Shown here in pieces: positions 26,001-37,151 of a stretch of 64,000 nt of DNA; the first letter of the stretch is position 1, and each line of letters starts with the position of its first letter. The notes under the pieces are model-generated. The model searched no databases and was not told where the DNA came from. It worked only from the letters and a program-made list of their open reading frames with translations. The position numbers and the translations under genes are program-made. The stretch is from Dirofilaria immitis (lineage: Eukaryota > Nematoda > Chromadorea > Rhabditida > Onchocercidae): contig JAKNDB010000086.1 of NCBI GenBank assembly GCA_024305405.1, positions 1,859,001 to 1,923,000 on the forward strand. Direction: 5' to 3'.

Positions 26001-29000
26001 GCATCGTATGAATAGATGGATATCCATCATCATGAAACATTGAAGTATTCCCAAAATTTGTAATCCAGCGAGCATAACAACCAACAATGACCTAACGAAA
26101 CAGTATTTTTTAAACAAAACAGTATTTTTTAAATGAAACAGAATTTTTTTAATGCATAGTAAAAGAGTCAGCAAACATAAACAATCAAACCAAAATTTAT
26201 GTTTCGTTTTTTATAAATAATCAGAGGAAAAACACTGATATCAAGACAAGTTATCAGTGTCCTACAAATACCAACGCAGTCATCGATGCTCAAGTGATAA
26301 CAGTTAATTGAGCATTAACGAAATACGGCATGACATTATTTCAGAAAAAGTGAAACAAATCCAAAATACATTACCACAAATTAATTGCTGAATCATGCTA
26401 AACTATCAGTAACCTAATGATTCGATCAAATAATAAGAAAAATTGACGGTTTGAACTATCAGAGCTTTTTCACTAATTTAAAGCAAGCTAAATTATAATA
26501 ATATGTAATATAGTTCTTCTCGATGAAGAGACAGTCCCCGTAGCCAAATAACAATATGCAAGTGCTAGATGCCCAATTTCATGCTGCAGTTGATAAATAA
26601 TTAATGCCCAGCTCTATTACATTCAGCATCTCAGAAATCCAATAAGTTGCTAACATTTTTAATATTTATTTTTCCAACATAATTTTCTGAACCAATCATA
26701 AAATATTACTGAACATCTAACTCTTATTCTTTCCAAAAAATAAATAAATAATAGCTTTGGAAGTTAATTTAATAAAAGCTATAAAATCTAATTACTTTCA
26801 CCGCTCTTCACATTACAATTTCTCATCCATATTTTTAATTCAAAAGTGACAAAATTACCTCTCGTAAATTATCCGTAATAATGATACAAAAACAATTCTT
26901 CGAATACCAAAAGAGTAATTGCTCCAAAATTTCGAAAATTCGTCCGTTTGAATCTATGAACTTCCTTGCGAGATATATGAGGCATCTACGCAACAACGTT
27001 CTATCATCCATTAGGACGTGTAAAGAAGTTCTTTTACAGGTAAACCTGCCAGTGAAGATGGTTTCACTAATAGAAGTGGAATAATCGAGGATTCTTGTGC
27101 ACACGAATAATTTAGTAACTAAAAGAAGCACTCGATAAACTAACTAGACAGGAAGGAGCACAAAAGAAATGAATACAAGGGATTATGTATGATTATACAT
27201 TTTAAACAGATACATACGCAAACATACTGAAGCAATCAAGATTTGATCATTTTCTGAACCGGATTCCTCAATGTTAAATTCTGCGCGAAAACGAACGGAA
27301 CGTCGCCTCCAGTCTAAACCGGAATCTGATTGTTTTCGTTTTCTGAGAGGTACATGAAACAGCAAACATAATCATTATTTGATATTAATAATATGGATAA
27401 TTCATTATAACACGACTTTTGAGACAACAGCAGGCCATAATAATTACTCATAAATCTACAATGCGAATATTCACATTCTCCTAAAGACATAATATCTACA
27501 ATCTAAGTATTTCTTTCTCTGAAGATGGCCGTATGCCACAAATTTAATCCAGTTGAATCTAATTTTGAAAAAATGATTAAATGTAGTAATATAAACATTA
27601 AAGTGAAAAACATTAAAGTTACATATCAAAAACATAAAAGTTAGCACAGCTTACAATATTTGAAGCAGGTTGCATAGCTTCTACAGACACAATTCTATCC
27701 ACTAAATCTTGGATAACGTTAACGCAATCCATAAGATCATTAGAAGCATCATGAACAAGTTCCTCGAACTCATCCCACACATTCGTACCATATATCACTA
27801 TAGTTTGTTTTGTGAACTGCAGAAAGTAATAAGATTTTTTGATAACTATTGAGTCGCATAAATTAAGTTGAAACGAAATTTTGGAATTTTTACAGATATG
27901 TAGATACATCTTTATTTAGTTGCGTATAAATTCTTAGCAAAAACTACCATTTAAAATGTGCTAATAAACAGTATCACTTAACAGCACTGTTACGTAATGT
28001 ACTAAACCGAATATAATTGTATCACTATGTACAGTTGTTTTTTGACAATTATTATGTCGAAAAATAAAAGTGAACAAACTTACGCTGGAGAAAGATTCGA
28101 TACGGTCATATATATCGCACAAATAAATTCCTACTTCCGCTAGGCTGAAAATGAGATGCAATATTTAAAAAAGAAGAAAAAACAAGAGAAATGATAAAAA
28201 GAGGTCGTGTTTATAATAACAAGAATAATAACATACTTCGAACAACTGCTCACGTTAATTACTACTGGTTTAAACACAGGTTCAACATAAACGATGGATT
28301 TTCCAGTATTTGTGATTTCACTTAGAATCTGCAAGTAACTTAAAATAATAACCTTAAAACAGCTATCCATAAACCTTAATATCGCCAGAAGATATTACTG
28401 TTTTATGTTTCCAGAGCATCCTAATTAGTTCTATCAATTCTTAAAATTCTTAAACTTCTCTATATTTGTGCTACTATTTATTTAATAAATGAATAAAGAT
28501 CTGAATAGTATTGAGAAATATTGCACAAAAAAATAATTTAATTAGGTCTTACATACATTGATTTTATGTGATCAAATACCATTTCTAAATTATTTCTACA
28601 ATAAATAGAACAGAATCAAACCAACTCAAATTTAAACATGAAAATCAAGAAAATCTAAAGACCATAACGAGTTCGCAACATTAAAATACAAGAAAAAGGA
28701 ACCAAAGAAATTAACAAAAATGATTAAACTCACCAATTTTTTTCTTCTTTTGTAATTTTCACAACGTCTTCATCCTGAACAAAAACTGGGTCTTCCTTAA
28801 AAATCTGACAACATTTCATTTCCCAATAAGAATTCGTTTCTCGAATAATTTCTTTCAAAACTCGTCCCAAAAAATAAGTCCTGTCGAGTTCTAATATAGA
28901 TTTTATTTTCAAAAGACAATCTGAAATGATAAAAAATATGAAAAGCATTATTTCTTTGTAAGGTGAAGCATGAGATATGTTACACGAAATGACTTTTAAG

Positions 29001-30479
29001 GTTCGATTAACATTTAGTTATCATGCAAATCTTGAGACAGTATCTAATAAATTTAGCTTCTTTATAGCTACATTTACTTCACAAAATATTTTAATTCCTT
29101 TAGATTCAAGTATTCAAAGCTTAAATGTTCAAGCATATGATAAAATATTCATCTCATCAAATAGATTGTAGGTAATTTTTCGGCATTCATCTCATCAAAT
29201 AAATTGTAGATAATTTTCGGGTTTTGGCAATAATTAATAAAAATTTAAAAAAATACCTTCAAACAGATTAGCGTTATACAAAGCAATAAGAGTTCCGCGA
29301 ATAACACTCCAGGTAGATGAACAATTTCCGAAGGCATACAATGCCATAGACCAATCCCGTATTTTTAAAGATTCTTCTCCAACATATTTCCATAAATATT
29401 CATCGTTTGGATATACAGTTAATGCCTATACATACGGAAAAATAAAACGGAAACCTTAACAGAAACAAAGAATAATTTGTATTCACAGAAAAGTATCAAG
29501 TCTATAAGCAAAAATATAAGCTGAAATAACTCAAAATGATACACTATTATGTGAATATTTTTAATTCCGAAAAACTGACTTCCATTTACTTAGAATATTA
29601 TTCTATCAAATAAAAGATGAAAATAAAAGTGAATATGGATGTTACGAGAAAACTTACGCTTAACAAATGATTGATTGAGTCATCTAAAAGTCGACCAATA
29701 TTGAAATGTAAAGATGAAAAAGGCGAGCCATAGCCGATACACGAGACTGATTCGCACAAGCTTCTTTCCTAGCTTCATTCCAGTTGAACAAATTGATATT
29801 AACCTGTGAAGTAAATATAATAAACAAAGTGTTGTGCACATGAATTGATCAAATATCTAAATAATAATGCAAATCGGAATTTACTACTAATTTTAATTCG
29901 AAGTAGCTTGCATTATCATGTAACATCAAATATACAATTTTTATTGAATTTTAAATATTTTTTCATATTAAATATGAACAATGATAATTTTACAAACTAA
30001 TCAAATTAGCTGAAATCCAAAAATGAAAATGTTTTATGTCGATGTAATCAGGAAAATAACAAGTAAATATACTTCAAACTTTTGAAGAATTGAATGCTGG
30101 AGAAGTTTTTCCATTATTGTAAACGCCTTCTGCTTGTGACCATCTATGATAAGGTTGAGAGCTATAGTGTAATCTGCTTGCAATGAAGCTTCCTACAATT
30201 AATTTATTCCCTATTCGCCAATATCATATATTATTTAATAAGGCTTAATAAAACTCACAACTGCTTCTTCAGTTTGCGCTCCATCATCCACAGAATCCCA
30301 AACATTAGTGTCGTCTCCCACATCATCATCGCTGCTCTTTTCTTCACTTTGATCTTCACTGCTACTTTCTTCAGCTGAACTTTCATCACTTTCCATACTG
30401 CTTTCCCCTTCACCTTCTTCCTCATCATCGCTACTGTCCTCCACATCATCAACTCGTATCGCATCACCCGGTTCTGCCA
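20050..30479 (-). CDS. CABIN1: CABIN1 (calcineurin-binding protein cabin-1; HIRA histone-chaperone complex subunit), 20+ exons
   Basis: Start ATG 30477-30479 opens an exon (30259-30479) with a long Ser/Asp/Glu tract (residues about 10-65). Next comes the N-terminal TPR-like exon 30072-30192 (ADYTIALNLIIDGHKQKAFT). Further exons run down to about 20050. Segments matching CABIN1 family order include ENLEAIQRLFDNRQFDKV (25533-25760), SASNILVTAHEAIAKHGKC (24532-24708), CPSKRKRQLEEH (23800-23950), DKWRCHYFLAKIAEKCDDG (22500-22680) and RFPHFKSYYRLSQLALYKG (21200-21355). A final basic exon lies about 20050-20110. In the family CABIN1 scaffolds HIRA/UBN for H3.3 deposition and also binds calcineurin and MEF2. 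The identification rests on co-linear weak-to-moderate matches rather than one diagnostic domain. Exact exon edges are uncertain, and the last exon's frame depends on possible indels. The C-terminal calcineurin/MEF2-binding region of vertebrates is not seen. Confidence 0.75.
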
Positions 30480-30495
30480 TCAATTTGTTAGCCGT

Positions 30496-30506
30496 ACTAA
30501 AATTCG
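30496..30506 (-). promoter_or_regulatory. Candidate trans-splice acceptor upstream of CABIN1
   Basis: On the minus strand CGAATTTTAG precedes the junction at 30497/30496, 17 bases before the CABIN1 ATG. No upstream ATG or in-frame exon is needed, so this may be a spliced-leader acceptor. Whether trans- or cis-spliced cannot be told from DNA alone. Confidence 0.4.
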
Positions 30507-31023
30507 CATTCGAAATTTCACATACCAATAAAAAGGATACAAATTAAACTAGGTCAGGCTTCATCACCGAAAAGTTGCAAAAACATCAGAAGGTCATTTC
30601 ACCAATTAATACAGATTAAATAAATTGCTAATTTTAGTAAGAAAATACGTAAAATCTTTTGAAATGAAGGAAATAAATCTCGACCAAATAAACCAAGAAG
30701 TTAACAAAGAAAAACTAAGCGCAAAAAAATATAACTTTAAACCATTGAATGCAACCAACTGAACGGTAAAACCACATGCCGAGATTTTTTACTTCAGTAT
30801 AGTGTCTTTCATCAAACCACTTCGAACAGACTAATGGAGCTGTGAAAAAATAAAGTCATAAATTTTTGAAGGTCATATTATACTCATACAAAATAACTCA
30901 GCATATAGTAAAAGATATGAAAAATAGGTCGGCGGAAACATTTTTCGAAAATCTTTAAAAATCATCCGTTGTCAGTCATCAATGCTTAAATATGTCACAC
31001 GAATCTTTATCATATAAATTAAT

Positions 31024-33103
31024 CTACAATGACAATTCAATGCGATCATGACAATAATAATCTTCAATAAAACGATAAACGTGGGAGGGAGTGAAAGCAG
31101 ATGTATGTGATATATACTGCAATATAAGCTCTGCAGAAATCAGATCAAAAATAGGATTTACAATCTGTACATCTCCCATTTCTTCCATTTCTGTGAAAGA
31201 TACTACATCGTTAGCGGAACCGAAGGAATAGATGCGATCAACATCCGCTACAAAAAAGGGGTAAATTTGTAGAAAGAAGTACAAACACAAACTGGTACTG
31301 CATGTCGTTTAGCTGCTAAGCATATCATTAAACATCCTGAAATATTTTTACATTAAAGCATAAATAGATTTAGTATTTTAAAACGGCATTGAAATATCAA
31401 ATTTCATTCCTCTAAATCAAATAAATCTTATGCCCAATCTTTTGAAATAAATTAATCAAGTGTGTATAGTATTCAATATAAAGTACCTGCTGGTGCTAAA
31501 CAAGATCCGTCAGGAAATACAGCAACAGCAGAGATGAAGACTCGTGTAGCACGCTGCATAGCAGTTAGAATATCCACTGATGATAAGCAATCGCCATAAT
31601 CAATTTCTTCATCTACTACCAACAGCCGAAAATTTTTCTGGCTTTTACGAGCTGATTTGAAAAACGCTCTAAGTGTGGCTGATAGCGACAATGAATGTGT
31701 TATAATGACATCGGATGTACATATGTGATCACTTGCCTATAAAAGCAAATAATTTGTATTTTCTTCATTTACATGAACTATAATAATAGTAAGACGATTA
31801 ACTGTTCAGTGTGCAAAGTTATTTTAATAAGGTTGTGCATGTGAATTATCTTTTAGAAATCTAATAACTTAAGAGTTTTATTAATGATACTGATTATTGT
31901 AATAACGAAATTTCTTAAACAATATTTACTAAGTTCAAGTAAAGAAATGTGAACAACTGCTGTTTGTTCGAAATCAAGAATTAGAAATTTTAAAAAATTT
32001 AATATTCCTTAGTGGTTATTTTCGAATCAACACTTATACCTGAGCACAAATATCTTCGACACAAGTGTCGATTTCGGTTGCAAATTCATTGATAGCAACA
32101 ACAACTGATTTTCGAAGTTCTCGTGGATCCATCACTCTTCTGCTGTCCCGAGTTTTCCAGAGTTCCTATAATACGATACAATTTGGAACATGAAGAAATT
32201 ATAAAGCAAATCATATTTTTCATTGAATATTCAAATTCAAAAGTAATCGAACATTTAAGGAATCATGAGATACTAGATCCCCAATAAAGCATTAGTTTGA
32301 CCGTCTTCTTCACAAATCATCTTGATTACACATAATATAATGTTTGAAACAACAAACTGATAAGGCAACGCTTCCAACAGAAGTTTTCTTTCGGTTTCCA
32401 ACAACTCAATGAGATCTCTGAAGAAGATTTTTCGAGAATTACCAAATAATTATTGTTTATTACAGTTTTGAGTGATTATAGTTAACTGATGAGAAGATTT
32501 CATTATCTAATTTATAGGTTGTCAGGAATACAATCAAAAACGCTTTCGAATCTAGCCAAACTTATTTTTTCCTCCATTTTGTGATATTTTCAATATAATC
32601 ATATTCAAATTTTATTTTCGAAATGTTTCCACTACTAAAATGATCTGAAATAATCACAAGACTTCGTACTGCCGTACTTCATAGGATTTTTTCATTTTAC
32701 CTATACAAATTAGGATATCACTAACACTAAAATATTGAAATGATCTGAAAGAATTACAAGACTTACTTAGCACTGCTATATTTTCCAAAATCTACGATTT
32801 TCCTTATATATGTCAATGTATCGACTGCGATTTTTTGAGATGATATTTGCTGGATGCTGAAAATACGGGATTTGGAAATCTTGCATTTGGCATGAATTTT
32901 TCTCACGTTGTCTTAAAGGAAAATTATTATTTTCAAATTCACACATTCATTCAATATCTTCAATCTTCCAACTAAATAATATTTAAATTTTGAGAAGAAA
33001 ACATATCTATTTCTTTGCCGATATATGAATAGTCGCCGCGCACTGTCGTTCTCTATTTCTTTCTTCATTTCATAATTCTCGATACCCTTCTTGATTATAT
33101 CCA
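31024..33103 (-). CDS. EIF2B2: Translation initiation factor eIF2B subunit beta
   Basis: eIF2B beta is a regulatory subunit of the decameric guanine-nucleotide exchange factor for eIF2. Recognisable exons are about 32770-32862 (SIQQISSQKIAVDTLTYIRK), 32270-32412 (DLIELLETERKLLLEALPYQ), 32043-32166 (KSVVVAINEFATEIDT), 31487-31736 (Rossmann part with LLVVDEEIDYGD and DILTAMQRATRVFI) and 31024-31336 (LMICLAAKRHAVPVCV, then NPIFDLISAELILQYISHTS, ending IELSL). The order matches the helical N-terminal and Rossmann C-terminal halves of the eIF2B alpha/beta/delta family. The plus-strand A-run 31252-31257 is one base short and breaks the frame between TSFYKFTPFF and VADVDRIYSFG. The first exon is uncertain: an ATG at 33101-33103 is open, but its splice phase into the next exon is not resolved. 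Confidence 0.82.
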
Positions 33104-33104
33104 T

Positions 33105-34698
33105 TATCTGATTACGATATACATATATATTCCTGTTTCAAATATCTTAAAAAAAGAGAAAAAAAACTTCGCCCACATATCTAAAACGAGAACTCCGAAG
33201 GTTAACAAATATAAAATGACTATGTCTTCTCTGCTGTAAAAAATGATGACGCATGTTTTAGCTGAACAACAATAACAATAACAATAATAACAAATTTTTG
33301 TTATTACTACTACAATTATATTACATAAGGAAAGGAGAAAATGAAGTGCTCACCTTAATACTTATTTCGCTATAGGAAATAATAAAAACTGTTAAAGATA
33401 ATGGTGATGTTAGCGATAATGACGGAGATAATAGTAATGATAATTAACAGTTGTGATGAACATGCTAGCAGTCGGAATATAGAAAAATTACTACTACAAG
33501 TAACCAAATCAAATAATATTAAAGAATTATATTGACAATTAACAAGAAACCACTTAGAGGTAGGGAATAAGATTTATCCTATCTATACTGAAATTCATAG
33601 TTAATCAATTAGTTTGATCTAATAGATATCTATGAATAGTAACAGAATAAATGAAATTTTCTTTTTTGGAGACAATAATAAATAGATCTAACGGAATACT
33701 GAGATCGAAGCGCAATGTGGGGTGCATGTCATACACCAGCATATTCGTCAAAACTGATTCGTGATAGAAATCTTAATTTCTTCGATCTCCATTCTTCGAT
33801 TTCAGACCGCATGGTATTTTGCGGTGACTGTTAAAAGGATTGAATTGTATTGTTGTGGTTGTCCTTCTGCTTGCAATTGTTGTCGTATCATGGGATGGAA
33901 TTGAAAATAAGCAAGTTTGACCGATTTTTGCAAATTTGAAATTGATCTGAAGTAGCGATGGCAATTTGTAATATTAGCAATGTATTTGGCTGCTAAATCA
34001 GTGTGAAAACTGACAGCGATCAACTGAGAGCAATCATTGAAAGTATTCTTCTTGTATGATAAGTTATCGAAAACTTAATATTAATGCGGTCACTTGAGTT
34101 TGTAAAAGTAAAAACGCTTAATAAGCAGATGTTTTATGAACTAAAGTAATCAAGAAACCGCTTTTCTGAAGCATTATTGATTCTGTGTAGAAATAAAAAA
34201 CTTTTCGGTGGGATTATGGATTTTATATTACAATAGACAATGATCACGTCGAGCTGCAGAATATTTCTTTAAGTTCAGAATCATAAATAATTTTGAAGAT
34301 TTAATGAAGTTTCATTGTTACTAATTTCTGTGCTACAGAAATAGCAAACTTATTTCTTATTAATAAAAGTTTTTGACTTATAGTTTCAACTTTGATTGTT
34401 AAGAATGTACTTGAGTCCAGATATAGTGAATTGAAATCTACAAGATAGCAAAGCTTTCATACCAGTCATAGTTGCAGTATAATACGTTGTTGTTAAACAT
34501 TTAATATGCTTACAAGGATGGGTAGAATATTAAGTTGGAAAATATTTATAGTGAAGCTAGCAAAGATTGTAATTTTGGACGAAGATCCACTCAGTCTTCG
34601 ACGATTTCATCTTTGCTGTTGATATTTCAGATTATCATTTACTGTTTAATGATATTGTCCATAAAGTGACGAATACATTTATCAAAAGAGAAACGGTC
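33105..34698. other. Divergent intergenic region with an (AAC/AAT)n microsatellite
   Basis: Spacer between eIF2B beta (-) and AP-1 mu (+). It contains an AAC/AAT trinucleotide-rich stretch at about 33265-33292 and other AT-rich simple sequence. No gene recognised. A 17-base stretch at 34254-34270 repeats a segment also found in the MRPL43 intron (16674-16690). Confidence 0.5.
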
Positions 34699-37151
34699 AT
34701 GTCCTGTTCGGCTATTTTTATTTTGGACTTAAAAGGAAATGTAACTTTTTCGCATAATTTTTAAAATTATTGAAGAATCTTGAAATGTGTAGAACTATAG
34801 AGTAGGGTTAATAAATTGTCAGGTTTTATTTGAGCATTAGATATTTAATATGTAAGAAAAAATAGCATTTCCTCGTGTACTGACAAAGATAAATTTTATA
34901 GGTTGTTTTAGGTGATAATGTCACGGAATTATCGAGGGGATGTGGAAATGTCCGTAATTGATTCCTTCATGTCCTTGCTAATGGAGAAAGAGGATGAAGG
35001 TCTTTTAGCTCCAGTGTTGCAGAAGCATGATATCAGTTATGTTTACGTCAAGCATCTCAACATCTTTCGTATGTTTCCTTTTCCTTTATGAATTTCTAAT
35101 AGAAAAAAGCCGAATTTTCGACTGTAATTCTTATGTATTTTAAATTATCATTATTCCTCAATTTGAAAAGTTGTAGTATATGATTTATAAGACTGATGAT
35201 TTATTTGTATGTGATACGTGATAGTATATATATGAACAGTAAGCGTATTTTCTTTTATGCGAGATATTTTTAATTCTCTCATACTCATTTAATTAGAGCA
35301 AAACTACTGAAACTATTTTCATTTTTTTCTTTAACTTTGTATTCGCTATTAGTCTTGTTGTTTTCAGTTGTTTCAATAGCAAAGAAAAATGTTAATGTTA
35401 CAATGATGCTCGCTTTCCTATATAAATGTATTGAAGTGTTCAGTGAATATTTCAAGGTTTGTTTCTACTGATTGACTACAATAATTTCTGGATTGACTAC
35501 AATAATTTCCGTGGATGTTATGTGCATATCCATGAGCATTTCGACGCATTTGCTTATTGATCTTTTTAAGGATTTTGAAGAAGAATCAGTACGAGATAAT
35601 TTTGTCGTTTTCTATGAGCTTTTGGATGAAATGATGGATTTCGGTTATCCCCAAACGACGGAAAGCCGTATTTTGCAAGAGTAGTTATTTGTTTAGTGTA
35701 TCATAAAATGAATGGCTACGAAATTATGTTTCAATCACTAAATAGCCAGACTGTTTAGGTACATCACTCAAGAACGATATATGCTTGATATTGCTCCGAG
35801 ACCTCCAATGGCGGTAACAAATGCAGTCTCTTGGCGGTCGGATGGTTTGAAATATCGCAAAAATGAAGTTTTTCTTGATGTCATTGAATCAGTTAATATG
35901 TTGGTAAGCTTAAATTAATGGAAGACCATCAGCTTTTGAATATCAAAGAAATGAGACTGTTCTGCTTCTTGTCACATTTTTATGCAAAACTTTATCATAG
36001 GTTAATGCTTCTGGCTCCGTATTACGAAGCGAAATCGTTGGAACGATTAAAATGCGGGTATTGCTTTCTGGAATGCCTGAATTACGTCTTGGACTTAACG
36101 ATAAAGTTCTCTTTCAAGCATACTCAAGTGTGTTTTTCAGTCAAATCTTATTATTCAAATTATTTTTACATTCTGTATATTAAAAATTTCAGATGTATCA
36201 TCAAGCTGTGCATACTTGAGATGTTCGACATATTAGAAAATTAAAAACGATTTTCAGGAGGACGAGGTAAAACTGTGGAGTTAGAGGACGTGAAATTTCA
36301 TCAGTGTGTGCGATTATCTCGATTTGAAAATGATCGTACTATAAGTTTTGTACCACCAGATGGAGAATTTGAGTTAATGAATTATCGCTTAACAACAACT
36401 GTGAAACCATTAATTTGGGTAGAATCTTGCATGGAGAAGCATGCTCATTCCAGAGTTGAATATATGGTGAAGGTGATTTAAATTTCGTTTTTGGTATATG
36501 ATACAATTATGCTTTTTATATAGATGGTTTTTTAAGGATTTATTTATAATTACTTACCATCCATATTTAGGCGAAATCTCAGTTCAAACGGCAATCCATT
36601 GCAAATCACGTAGAGATTATTATACCTGTGCCCAGTGATGCAGATTCACCTAAGTTCAAAACTTCTGTTGGTTCAGTAAAATATGTCCCTGAACTCAGTG
36701 CGTTTGTTTGGATGATTCGAAGTTTTCCTGGTTAATATTTTATAATTTTCCGTTTTAAATTTTGCTTTGTTTAGGCTGCTATCTTCCAGCAAACTTAGTA
36801 TTTTTTGATCTCATCAAATAAACAAAACGATGAATGATTTTCAGGTGGTCGCGAATATCTAATGCGTGCGCATTTTTGTTTGCCCTCGATTGTGGGTGAT
36901 GAGACGGAGAGAAAACCACCAATTTCAGTGAAATTTGAGATTCCTATTTTACAACTAGTGGTCTTCAGGTGAATTTCTTGTATTGCTCCAAAACTGGTTT
37001 CACTATTTTAATTTTAATTATTTTTTACTGTATATTCTAAAAAACTGTTTAGGTCCGTTACTTGAAAATTATCGAAAAGAGTGGATACCAAGCATTACCA
37101 TGGGTCCGTTATGTTACACAAAACGGTGATTATCAATTGCGAATGCAATGA
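34699..37151 (+). CDS. AP1M1: AP-1 clathrin adaptor complex mu-1 subunit
   Basis: Ten exons: 34699-34740, 34912-35068, 35368-35456, 35571-35680, 35759-35903, 36001-36127, 36258-36472, 36571-36730, 36845-36968 and 37053-37151. The product is the medium chain of AP-1, acting at the trans-Golgi/endosome and binding YxxPhi sorting signals. N-terminal longin domain: [19 protein letters not shown]-type block, [29 protein letters not shown]. The linker [20 protein letters not shown] leads into the mu-homology domain, with [30 protein letters not shown] and the C-terminus [20 protein letters not shown]. Corrected length about 422 residues equals the family norm. One T is missing near 36945, shifting the frame between VKFEIP and the YFTTSG-type block. 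At the 36127/36258 junction the join gives AYSRGRGKT, a slightly divergent loop. C. elegans has two paralogues (UNC-101 and APM-1); which one this is cannot be decided here. Confidence 0.93.
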
